Source of the DNA: Pedobacter puniceum
Lineage (GTDB): Bacteria > Bacteroidota > Bacteroidia > Sphingobacteriales > Sphingobacteriaceae
Length of the DNA stretch: 64,000 nucleotides
Assembly: GCF_009674685.1 (NCBI RefSeq)
Contig: NZ_WKJI01000002.1
Location: 930,001-994,000 of the forward strand
Direction of reading: 5' to 3'
Positions 56,577 through 64,000 of the stretch are shown piece after piece (position 1 is the stretch's first letter; each line of letters begins with the position of its first letter). Position numbers and translations under genes: made by a program. The notes under the pieces are model-generated. The model was not told the origin of the DNA. It made no database searches and worked only from the letters and a program-made list of their open reading frames with translations.

Positions 56577-58358
56577 TCATAAATACAGAGGTCTATTTAA
56601 TTTATTAGAAATCCTATAAGCAGCATTCATTAAACCAACATGGCTGTAAGCCTGTGGGAAATTACCCCATTGGCTACCTGTTTCTTCATCAACATCCTCG
56701 CTAAAGAGCATTAAGTGGTTGGCGTATTTCATCAGTTTTTCAAACTCTCTAATAGCGTCATCCACACGACCAACACAAGCCAGAGCTTCTACATACCAAA
56801 AAGCACATATCAAGAAAGTGGTTTCTGGTTTTCCAAAATCATCAGCATGTAAATAACGATAAAATAAACCATTTGGGGTTTTTAATTCGTTTTCTAAAGC
56901 TATTAAATGGTTTTTTGCTCTTTCAGATTGTGGGTCTAGATAGTTCATCATAATCAGCTGCAAAGTGCTTGCATCTAAATGCGGACTACCAACGGCATGT
57001 GTATAAACTTTACGAACGGGGTCATAACAATCTTCAATATGTTTTGCGGCCCTTTTCATCAAAGAAACTGCTTTTTCTTCTAAGGCTTCATTATTAATAG
57101 TTCTGGCAATTTTTGCGGCTGCGCTACAACCAGCCCATTGGAAAAGGTTACTATAGCAATGTAAATAAGCACTATTTCTAAACTCCCAAATGCCGGCGTC
57201 AACTTCATCTATGGTATGCTCTATCCTTCTTAAAGCTACCTCAACTAAAGAAGCAGAATCTTTTCTTTCTGAAAAAACAAAGCGATGATCGGTATATAAA
57301 GGCAATAAAGAAATAAGTGCTTGGCCATAAATATCATTCTGTATATGCTCATAAGCTTGGTTGCCAATTCTTACCGGGCCATTTCCTAAATAGCCTTCTA
57401 AATGGTCTGCAATTTCCTCAACTAAATTTTTTTGTCGGGATATGCTATAAAGTGGCTGATAGCGCAAACCTTCTTCAAAAGATATATCGGTGATGTAATC
57501 AAAGTATTTCTCTGTTTCTTCAAAATGGCCAATATGGTGTAAGGCATTTATCACATAATAAGTATCTCTTAGCCAACAAAATCTATAATCCCAATTTCTA
57601 CCACTACCGGGGAATTCTGGCAAACTTGTGGTACTAGCAGCAATAATAGCTCCGGTATCTTCATACTGGTGTATTTTTAAGGCTAAGGCCGATCTTATCA
57701 CTTGTTCTTGATAAAAATCTCCAATTGATGAGCGCTTTACCCATGTTCGCCAATAGCTAATGGTTTGATTTAAAAATCTATCTGCAGTGGTTTGTATAGG
57801 ACCTTCTAAAGGCTCTCCAAAAGTTAAAAACAGGTATAAAGTATCTTTAAGAATAAAATATTGGTCTTCTAAAATATAAGAAAGAGGTGCATTGGTAGAT
57901 AGTCTTATCTTTTCGCCACAACCCATGTATTCAATATGGTTAGAGCCTCTAATAACTGTTAATTCACTTTTACCATAATCATAAACTGGTTGGCATTTTA
58001 TCTTTATATGAGGGTTTCCCTCTAAAAGTTGAACTTTTCTTATCAGCATTAAAGGTTTAAAATACCTTTCAAACTGCTGAAACCTTGGAGCAAAGTCTGT
58101 AACCTTATACCTACCACTTTCTGTCGTTATTTCTGTACACAAAATATTGGTATTCTCTAAATAATATTGCTTAGAGGTATATGCCGATGAAGGAGCTATA
58201 GAGAATTCTCCACCTTTTTTAGTGTCAAGCATACTTCCAAAAACAAAAGAGCTATCAAACCTAGGCCAGCATAACCAAGTGATATTGGTATTTTTATGTA
58301 CATGAGCCAAGTAAGAACAGTTTCCTATAATACCAGTTTGGTAAGTATGTTTTTCCAT
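56577..58358 (-). CDS. GH15 family hydrolase (glucoamylase or trehalase type)
   Basis: 593 residues from the ATG at 58358. The N-terminal beta domain begins YQTGIIGNCSYLAHV. The (alpha/alpha)6 barrel shows FPGSGRNWDYRFCWLRDTYY (about 220-240) and near the end SEDVDEETGSQWGNFPQAYSHVGLM, where the base Glu usually lies. There is no signal peptide, so it is cytoplasmic. Members of this branch include trehalases and alpha-glucosidases. Facing the trehalose-making gene, it may be the trehalose-degrading counterpart. This is inference from context. Confidence 0.88.
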   Translation of the reverse strand: MEKHTYQTGIIGNCSYLAHVHKNTNITWLCWPRFDSSFVFGSMLDTKKGGEFSIAPSSAYTSKQYYLENTNILCTEITTESGRYKVTDFAPRFQQFERYFKPLMLIRKVQLLEGNPHIKIKCQPVYDYGKSELTVIRGSNHIEYMGCGEKIRLSTNAPLSYILEDQYFILKDTLYLFLTFGEPLEGPIQTTADRFLNQTISYWRTWVKRSSIGDFYQEQVIRSALALKIHQYEDTGAIIAASTTSLPEFPGSGRNWDYRFCWLRDTYYVINALHHIGHFEETEKYFDYITDISFEEGLRYQPLYSISRQKNLVEEIADHLEGYLGNGPVRIGNQAYEHIQNDIYGQALISLLPLYTDHRFVFSERKDSASLVEVALRRIEHTIDEVDAGIWEFRNSAYLHCYSNLFQWAGCSAAAKIARTINNEALEEKAVSLMKRAAKHIEDCYDPVRKVYTHAVGSPHLDASTLQLIMMNYLDPQSERAKNHLIALENELKTPNGLFYRYLHADDFGKPETTFLICAFWYVEALACVGRVDDAIREFEKLMKYANHLMLFSEDVDEETGSQWGNFPQAYSHVGLMNAAYRISNKLNRPLYL

Positions 58359-58436
58359 AATAAATAGTTTTATGATGCTAAGACCCCTATTTATCAATAA
58401 AAACTATACCTATTTGGTTTTTTAGAGGATAAAAGC

Positions 58437-60566
58437 TTAATTATTTAAACCTTCTTTTCTTCTTTGTCTGCGTTCTTGCCTTATTTCTCTCGGAGATTTT
58501 GAAGCAGTATCTTTCTTATCAGCTTCAAAAAGTTGTTTTAAAAACTTCTCTTTAGGTACTATAGTAGAATCTTTTTTAATGTTGAAGAGGTTAAACAAGC
58601 TATTTTCCTCATCCTGGGCTAAACTATCCGGAATGGTATCAGAAGGAGCTATTTGCTGTCTTAAACTTTCTCTTAATCTCACACCATAATAACCATATAC
58701 ACTAGAATCTTGCTGGGCATATCCTCTTCTAGCCATTAAACCGCCAATTAAGTTAAAATAGCCTCTTAAATAGGGTTTTAAGCTACCGTCTGATTGCCAA
58801 GCATATAAAGAAGATTTGGGTTTAGGTACGATATAAGCTAAATAAATGGCCTCGCCAATGCTTAGTTGTGATGGGTGTTTACCAAAATAATAGTTGGCAG
58901 CTTCCCCAATCCCATATACATTCCTGCCCCACTCAATAATATTTAAATAAACCTCATACATGCGGTTTTTAGAGCTTAAATTTTCATGCTCTATCAGCCA
59001 AACAATTAATATTTCTTCAATTTTACGAGCTAAAGTTTTTTGTCTGTTGAGGTAGATGTTTTTTACCAATTGCATAGAAATAGTGCTACCACCTCTTTTA
59101 AAAGATTTTGCCTTAAAATTAGTAGCAATAGATTGCCTGATAGATTCCTCAACAAAACCATTATGCGAGTAAAATGATGGGTCTTCTGAAGTTAATAAAG
59201 CGTTTTTAATGTTCGGAGAAATATCTTCAATCGCCACAAAATTTGGATTTTGTGGTCCCACAATAATATCTCTAACAGGTTTTCCTTTTTCATAAGGCGT
59301 GTAAACAAACTCTTTATTAATTTTCTGGAAATTGGTTTTACCAAATCTGGTAATCTTAAAGTCAGGGCTGGCTGTTAGAGAAGAAGTAAAAACCACATCA
59401 TCTGGTTTTTTACTATCTAAATAAAAGTTAAGATCATATTTTAATTTTCCTTTTACTTGGATACCTTCTAAAGATTCAAACAAACCATGCGGAAAAGCAT
59501 TAAAAATTTCTTGTGCTTCTTGTTCCTCGGCGCTTAGTTTAAGCTCGTAAATTTTATGTTCTCCTAAAGTTAGTTTCACAAAAGGATGAAGGGTAGCATT
59601 ACCTAAATGCACTACCGAGCTGCTATCAACCGCAACACTATTCTCTCCAATAACCAATTTAGCATCTATACTTCCATCTGGTACTACAATGTCATTAGCA
59701 GCAATTTTTGGGTGGTTAATTAATAAATTTTTAACAGACCAATTTCCTGTAATTTCAAAATCAGAGCCTGATTTTTCTGCGCTACTCATCACCGTTCTTA
59801 CAGTATCAAAATTTAATTTCAGGCCATATTTATTTTCCAAATAGGGAAACTCTACCTTTTTGTTGTTAGCATACAATTTTAAATCAAGTTGTTGGTCGCT
59901 AGGTTCTGCTGTGCCCTCTACATGCCAAGTGGCTAAATTATCATTAATGATAATGGTAGATTTTACATCATTATCCACAATGGTAGCCGTTTTAGTAAGG
60001 ATACTTAACTGTGTGGTATCTTCCTTAAAAGTGATTTTAAAGTTTTGGATAGCCATATCATCAGGTATTTTATCTAATGCCTGGTGGATAAGTTTATTGG
60101 CTAAGTCTGCAAGGTCTACCTCTTTTTTCTCGGTTTTTGTAGTGGTATCTTTTTTAAACAAGAAATCGTAATTGCTGATGCTATCTTTCTTTACCAAAGA
60201 AATAAGTGCATGGTTAAGCTTTAGTTCAGATATTTTAACATCCCCAAAAAGGAGCGGGAAAAGTTTAATACCCACAGTAAAATCAGCAATGTTTGCTAAA
60301 GAATCTCTGTCCTCTGGTATAACGGTAATATCACTAAAATGTACGGTGCTTAAGCCCGAAAAAGCGTAAGAACCAATTTTTACATTTAAATTATACTTAG
60401 ATTTTGCTTTATAAACCGCCTTATTTATGACCTTTTCTAGCAAAGCTTCACGCTTTAAATAGGCCGTAATACCTCCCGCTATAAATAGCAAAAACAGTAC
60501 TGATAGCGTAATGATGACTGTTTTTTTATATTTGAAATACTTAAATCTGCTCGTGAAAAACCTCAT
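58437..60566 (-). CDS. AsmA-like / GT51 peptidoglycan glycosyltransferase fusion
   Basis: 709 residues. A cytoplasmic start is followed by a membrane helix (about 14-34) and a periplasmic AsmA/DUF748-like beta region (about 45-400; NVKIGSYAFSGLSTVHFSDITV, KISELKLNHALISLV). The GT51 transglycosylase domain (about 430-620) has catalytic E461 in TSEDPSFYSHNG, KRGGSTISMQLVKNIYL, EVYLNIIEWGRNVYGIGEAA. No transpeptidase domain follows. The tail (about 645-709) is charged. It should polymerise lipid II into glycan strands. The large AsmA-like N-terminus is not part of classical MtgA or class A PBPs. Confidence 0.88.
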   Translation of the reverse strand: MRFFTSRFKYFKYKKTVIITLSVLFLLFIAGGITAYLKREALLEKVINKAVYKAKSKYNLNVKIGSYAFSGLSTVHFSDITVIPEDRDSLANIADFTVGIKLFPLLFGDVKISELKLNHALISLVKKDSISNYDFLFKKDTTTKTEKKEVDLADLANKLIHQALDKIPDDMAIQNFKITFKEDTTQLSILTKTATIVDNDVKSTIIINDNLATWHVEGTAEPSDQQLDLKLYANNKKVEFPYLENKYGLKLNFDTVRTVMSSAEKSGSDFEITGNWSVKNLLINHPKIAANDIVVPDGSIDAKLVIGENSVAVDSSSVVHLGNATLHPFVKLTLGEHKIYELKLSAEEQEAQEIFNAFPHGLFESLEGIQVKGKLKYDLNFYLDSKKPDDVVFTSSLTASPDFKITRFGKTNFQKINKEFVYTPYEKGKPVRDIIVGPQNPNFVAIEDISPNIKNALLTSEDPSFYSHNGFVEESIRQSIATNFKAKSFKRGGSTISMQLVKNIYLNRQKTLARKIEEILIVWLIEHENLSSKNRMYEVYLNIIEWGRNVYGIGEAANYYFGKHPSQLSIGEAIYLAYIVPKPKSSLYAWQSDGSLKPYLRGYFNLIGGLMARRGYAQQDSSVYGYYGVRLRESLRQQIAPSDTIPDSLAQDEENSLFNLFNIKKDSTIVPKEKFLKQLFEADKKDTASKSPREIRQERRQRRKEGLNN

Positions 60567-60694
60567 ATAATACTTAGAAAAGTATAAAAATCTTTTGATA
60601 TAAAAATTGAAGATGCCAAATTATCTCAAAAACAGCACCGAAACAAAATTTTAATTATAAGCCTTTTGTTAATTTTACTTGAAATTATAAAACG

Positions 60695-61759
60695 ATGTTT
60701 ACTAGAGAACAAGTATTAGATGCTTTAAGAAATGTAGAAGATCCAGATTTAAAGAAAGATTTGGTGACGCTTAATATGATAGAAAACTTGGTAATTGATG
60801 GCCAAAATATCAGTTTCTCTGTAGTGCTTACTACACCAGCTTGTCCAATGAAAGACATGTTAGAGAACGCTTGTAGAAACGCCATTAAACATTTTGTTAG
60901 CCAAGATGCAGTACTCAACATCCACATGACAAGTCGTGTAACAACACCTAAAACACAGTTTTCTGCTCAAATAAAAAATATCATTGCGGTTTCATCAGGT
61001 AAAGGCGGAGTAGGAAAGTCTACCGTAGCAGCAAATTTAGCGATTGGCTTAAGCTTAACTGGTGCAAAAGTAGGCTTAATTGATGCTGATATTTATGGTC
61101 CATCGGTACCTATCATGTTTGGCTTAGAAGATGCTAGACCTAATGCAAGTGAGGTTAATGGAAAAACCAGTATAGAGCCTATAGAAAAATATGGTATTAA
61201 ACTATTATCGATTGGTTTCTTTACAGACCCGGGCCAACCTGTGCCATGGAGAGGTCCAATGGCTTCAACTGCTGTAAAGCAGCTTTTTAACGATGCTGAC
61301 TGGGGCGAATTAGATTATTTAATTGTTGACTTACCTCCTGGTACAGGCGATATTCATATTACCATTACCCAAACTTTCCCAATAGCTGGTGCCGTTATTG
61401 TAACTACACCACAGCAAGTAGCTGTTGCAGATGCAACTAAAGGAATTGGTATGTTTATGATGAATAGCATTAACGTACCTATTTTAGGTGTGGTAGAAAA
61501 TATGTCTTATTTTACTCCTGCCGAGCTGCCAAACAATAAATATTATGTTTTTGGTAAAGATGGTGGTAAAAATATGGCAAAAAAATATAATGTCCCTTTC
61601 CTTGGCGAATTACCTTTGGTACAAAGTGTAAGCGAAGCAGGCGATAGCGGTGAACCTATTATCTTAGCCGATAAAGGTTTAGTTGCCCAAGCATATATAG
61701 AGCTTGCACAAAAAGTAGCACAACAATTGGCAATTAAAAATGACATGGCAAAAGCATAA
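60695..61759 (+). CDS. mrp: Mrp/NBP35 family ATPase, iron-sulfur carrier
   Basis: 354 residues. An N-terminal MIP18-like domain (about 1-80) contains C50 in TTPACPMKD. The P-loop with deviant Walker A GKGGVGKS lies at 102-109, then GLIDADIYGPSVP and LPPGTGDIHITITQ. The C-terminal CxxC usually used to hold a bridging 4Fe-4S cluster is replaced by NMSYFTPAELPNNKYY. It probably delivers clusters to apo-enzymes together with the NifU-like protein 42 nt downstream. Confidence 0.93.
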   Translation: MFTREQVLDALRNVEDPDLKKDLVTLNMIENLVIDGQNISFSVVLTTPACPMKDMLENACRNAIKHFVSQDAVLNIHMTSRVTTPKTQFSAQIKNIIAVSSGKGGVGKSTVAANLAIGLSLTGAKVGLIDADIYGPSVPIMFGLEDARPNASEVNGKTSIEPIEKYGIKLLSIGFFTDPGQPVPWRGPMASTAVKQLFNDADWGELDYLIVDLPPGTGDIHITITQTFPIAGAVIVTTPQQVAVADATKGIGMFMMNSINVPILGVVENMSYFTPAELPNNKYYVFGKDGGKNMAKKYNVPFLGELPLVQSVSEAGDSGEPIILADKGLVAQAYIELAQKVAQQLAIKNDMAKA

Positions 61760-61801
61760 TTTTCCTTTTGATTTTGTTATTTTTATAAAAAATTATCAAT
61801 A

Positions 61802-62092
61802 ATGGACCCTAAAGAAAATTTAAGGAACGAAGTAGAAGCAGCATTAGATACCATAAGACCGTATCTTGAAGCTGATGGTGGGAATGTATCCGTAGAAGAA
61901 ATTACAGATGATTATATCGTTAAATTAAAATTATTGGGTTCTTGTGGTTCTTGCCCAATGAGTATCATGACTTTAAAGGCAGGCATAGAACAAGCTGTTA
62001 AAAAAGCTGTACCCTCTATAACTGCTGTTGAGGCTATTAACCTAACAGCTATGGATGATCCTTCAGCTGTATTACCAGCAAACCTTCAATAA
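61802..62092 (+). CDS. NifU C-terminal domain protein (Nfu-type Fe-S scaffold)
   Basis: 96 residues forming only the NifU C-terminal domain, with RPYLEADGGNVSV and the cluster-binding C48-G-S-C51 (LLGSCGSCPMS). It binds a labile 4Fe-4S cluster as a dimer and passes it on. Co-transcribed with mrp, it is the natural donor or partner. The last residues DDPSAVLPANLQ are a flexible tail. Confidence 0.94.
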   Translation: MDPKENLRNEVEAALDTIRPYLEADGGNVSVEEITDDYIVKLKLLGSCGSCPMSIMTLKAGIEQAVKKAVPSITAVEAINLTAMDDPSAVLPANLQ

Positions 62093-62117
62093 TTTTACAA
62101 TTTATTTTAAAACATAT

Positions 62118-62155
62118 AAAAAGCCTTATCGTTAAAATGATGAAGGCTTTTTTCT
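62118..62155 (+). terminator. Intrinsic terminator of the mrp-nfu operon
   Basis: AAAAAGCCTT (62118-62127) and AAGGCTTTTT (62143-62152) form a 10-bp stem followed by TTTC, 25 nt after the nfu stop. Confidence 0.88.
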
Positions 62156-62208
62156 TTAACACAATTTAACAGATAAATTAAGAAGCTTTTAATATTTTTA
62201 TTTTAATA

Positions 62209-62838
62209 ATGAGGAGCATATTAGTTGTTATATTTTGTCTTATAGCTAGCACTACTTTTGCACAAAAGGAAGGAAAGCCTTTGGTGCAATTTTCTGGTGT
62301 TATTTATGATATAGATAGTAATACTGTTGTTCCTTATGTTACGTTAAATAATTTATCAGAAAAAAAGACCCATTCTGCTAATTATAAAGGTTATTACTCT
62401 TTTGTTGCTCATGAAGGAGATAGCATACAGTTTTCTTCCGTTGGATATAAAAAATTGGTATTGGTAATACCACAAAATCTCAAAGAAAGAAAATTTACGG
62501 CGGTTGTTAAAATGAAGTCTGATAACATTATTTTACCAACCGTAAGAGTTTTTCCTTGGGCAAGTTATGATGAGTTTAAAAGAGATTTCTTAACCATGAA
62601 ATTTGCCGATGATGATTTAGAAATTGCCAAGAAAAACTTGTCTAGCAAAAGCTTAAGAGATTTATATGTTTCTTTACCTAGAGATGGTACAGAAATGCAA
62701 TCTTTCAATTTTCAGAATAACCATATTGGGCTTACCAATAAAAATATGGTTCAAACAAATCCTTTGCTGAACCCATTTGCATGGGGTGCGCTTATTAAAC
62801 AAATTACAGAAGGTAATAAAGAGAGAAACAAAAAGTAA
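62209..62838 (+). CDS. Secreted carboxypeptidase-regulatory-like domain protein
   Basis: 209 residues with a signal peptide ending TTFAQ. Residues about 25-105 form a CarboxypepD_reg-like beta domain (VQFSGVIYDIDSNTVVPYVTL, YKGYYSFVAHEGDSIQFSSVGYK). The remaining 100 residues are mostly helical and charged (SYDEFKRDFLTMKF). This family of small Bacteroidota proteins has no assigned function. The regulatory-like domain resembles that at the SusC N-terminus, but there is no barrel. Confidence 0.82.
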   Translation: MRSILVVIFCLIASTTFAQKEGKPLVQFSGVIYDIDSNTVVPYVTLNNLSEKKTHSANYKGYYSFVAHEGDSIQFSSVGYKKLVLVIPQNLKERKFTAVVKMKSDNIILPTVRVFPWASYDEFKRDFLTMKFADDDLEIAKKNLSSKSLRDLYVSLPRDGTEMQSFNFQNNHIGLTNKNMVQTNPLLNPFAWGALIKQITEGNKERNKK

Positions 62839-62852
62839 AGAAAAAGGAAGTC

Positions 62853-63422
62853 TTATCTTTTTTTCTTTAAAGATGGAAACTTCATTTTATAAGCTACTTT
62901 AACAGCTCCTTTAGATATAGATTCTAATTTGTTTTTCAGCATCGTTTTACGCAATAAGCTAATACGATCTGTAAAAAGCTTTCCTTCTATGTGGTCATAC
63001 TCGTGTTGTATAACTCTTGCTGCAAGACCTTTAAAGTTTTCTTCTTTAAGCTCCCAATTTTCATCGTAATAAGAAACACGTATTTCGGGTTTTCTGCTTA
63101 CGTCTTCCCTAACATCCGGGATGCTTAAACAGCCTTCGTTAAATTTCCAAGGTTCACCGGTTTCTTCTAGAATGCGGGCATTGATAAATACCTTTTTGAA
63201 ATTACTTAATTCAGGCTCATCATCATCAAAAGGAGTAGCATCAACAATAAAAAGTCTAATGGGTAAACCTATTTGTGGTGCTGCTAAACCTACACCACTA
63301 GCCGCATACATGGTTTCAAACATGTTTTCAATCAAAACATTTAAATCTGGATAATCTTGATTAATATCCGTAGCGATTTTTTTTAAAACAGGGTCTCCGT
63401 ATGCAACTATGGGTAACTTCAT
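62853..63422 (-). CDS. def: Peptide deformylase
   Basis: 189 residues with all three motifs: GVGLAAPQIG at 43-52, EGCLS at 96-100 with metal ligand C98, and QHEYDH at 139-144 with H140 and H144 as ligands and E141 as catalytic base. It removes the formyl group from nascent proteins. It has a Lys-rich C-terminal end (FPSLKKKR). Confidence 0.97.
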   Translation of the reverse strand: MKLPIVAYGDPVLKKIATDINQDYPDLNVLIENMFETMYAASGVGLAAPQIGLPIRLFIVDATPFDDDEPELSNFKKVFINARILEETGEPWKFNEGCLSIPDVREDVSRKPEIRVSYYDENWELKEENFKGLAARVIQHEYDHIEGKLFTDRISLLRKTMLKNKLESISKGAVKVAYKMKFPSLKKKR

Positions 63423-63535
63423 GATGTAAAATTAGTAAAAAAATAGTTTTTGTAAGATGCAGAGACAACCTTAATTCTAATCTAACGTAATAAACAATGT
63501 ATTTTTTTTATATTTACCATGAAAATTTCCTAATT

Positions 63536-64000
63536 ATGATGAAAAATTTATTAACTATTTTCTTCATTTGCTGTTTGCACACCATTGTAAAAGCGCAGTG
63601 TACAGCAACTATTTCTGGTCCTACATCAGGTTGTTTAGACAATATTACAACATACACCATAACAGGTGCTACCGGTGCTACTTCCTACACTTGGGCTATA
63701 ACAGGCGCAACCAGTAGCAGAGTTTCAGATACCCAATATACCGTTCTTGTTCCAACCACTGTTGGGGCAACTTTTAATATAGCTGTAACTATAACCGGAG
63801 GTGTATGTGATGGCTCAACTATTTCAAAACTGGTAACAGTTGTAGCACAACCTGCTAAGCCAGTTATCAACAGGGCAGTAAATAGTAATACTTTAACAAC
63901 AGCTGCTGTAGCTGGTGCCACTTATCAGTGGTATTTTAACAGAACTCTTGTTTCTGGTGCTAATACAACATCTTTTCCTATTCAAAATACAGGGTTTTAT
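63536..64000 (+). CDS. Partial secreted Ig/PKD-like repeat protein (C-terminus outside window)
   Basis: 155 residues are visible from the ATG at 63536 (a second ATG follows directly). A signal peptide ends TIVKAQ. The mature part is Thr/Ala/Gly-rich with Ig/PKD-like units: TISGPTSGCLDNITTYTITGATGATSYTW (described by pattern), then a second unit with TVGATFNIAVTITGG and CDG, then AGATYQWYFNRTLVSGA. Such proteins in this phylum usually end in a type IX sorting domain, so a cell-surface adhesin is likely, but the tail cannot be checked here. Confidence 0.75.
   Translation, partial: MMKNLLTIFFICCLHTIVKAQCTATISGPTSGCLDNITTYTITGATGATSYTWAITGATSSRVSDTQYTVLVPTTVGATFNIAVTITGGVCDGSTISKLVTVVAQPAKPVINRAVNSNTLTTAAVAGATYQWYFNRTLVSGANTTSFPIQNTGFY

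Noticed and set aside
1-64000. CRISPR arrays, insertion sequences with transposase, prophage or integrative-element genes
   Set aside because: No regularly spaced repeats, transposase, integrase or phage structural genes were seen.

Overview
The window is a low-GC stretch of a Bacteroidota chromosome, most likely a Pedobacter-like member of the Sphingobacteriaceae. This rests on two SusC/SusD loci, a hybrid two-component regulator, a type IX secretion C-terminal domain, promoters of the TAnnTTTG type, and many secreted proteins with Bacteroidota-style signal peptides or lipoboxes. The genus is inferred from gene style, not from a marker search.

Region 1 (1-18.5 kb, all minus strand) is a polysaccharide utilisation locus (PUL). 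In transcription order it holds a SusC transporter, a SusD lipoprotein, a surface lipoprotein combining Fasciclin, DNRLRE and cadherin/CSPG-like parts, a hybrid two-component sensor/regulator, a T9SS-sorted protein, an unclassified TIM-barrel-like lipoprotein, a sulfatase, a GH2 enzyme, and the start of a second TIM-barrel-like protein that resembles the first one. GH2 plus sulfatase points to a sulfated, probably amino- or uronic-sugar-containing glycan. The exact substrate is not clear. At least one internal terminator splits the locus.

Region 2 (18.5-34.3 kb) is mainly housekeeping: tRNA-Asp, prfA, an lpxH-type hydrolase with a propeller-like partner, an FAD oxidoreductase, a peroxiredoxin and an AhpD-like protein separated by a terminal-inverted-repeat element, a nicotinamide riboside kinase/PnuC pair, three tandem paralogues carrying YwqK/MORN-like repeats and a TonB C-terminal domain, and a carB lacking the usual C-terminal regulatory domain behind an attenuator-like leader.

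Region 3 (34.3-46.7 kb) is a second PUL: a divergently transcribed propeller/Y_Y_Y/HTH regulator, then SusC, SusD, a PKD-containing surface lipoprotein with an internally duplicated domain, a GH16 endo-glucanase and a GH3 beta-glucosidase. The enzyme pair fits uptake and breakdown of beta-1,3-glucan (laminarin-like) or mixed-linkage glucan.

Region 4 (46.7-64 kb) begins with a second copy of the dispersed repeat seen at 24.6 kb. It then carries an M28 peptidase, a Gfo/Idh/MocA oxidoreductase, a GHL10-type hydrolase, a coiled-coil membrane protein, a nitroreductase with a perfect palindrome over its promoter, an MscS channel, a fused trehalose-phosphate synthase/phosphatase facing a GH15 hydrolase, an AsmA-like/GT51 fusion, an Mrp-NifU iron-sulfur pair, a small secreted protein, peptide deformylase, and the start of a secreted repeat protein cut by the window end.

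No rRNA genes, CRISPR arrays, transposase genes or prophage genes were seen.
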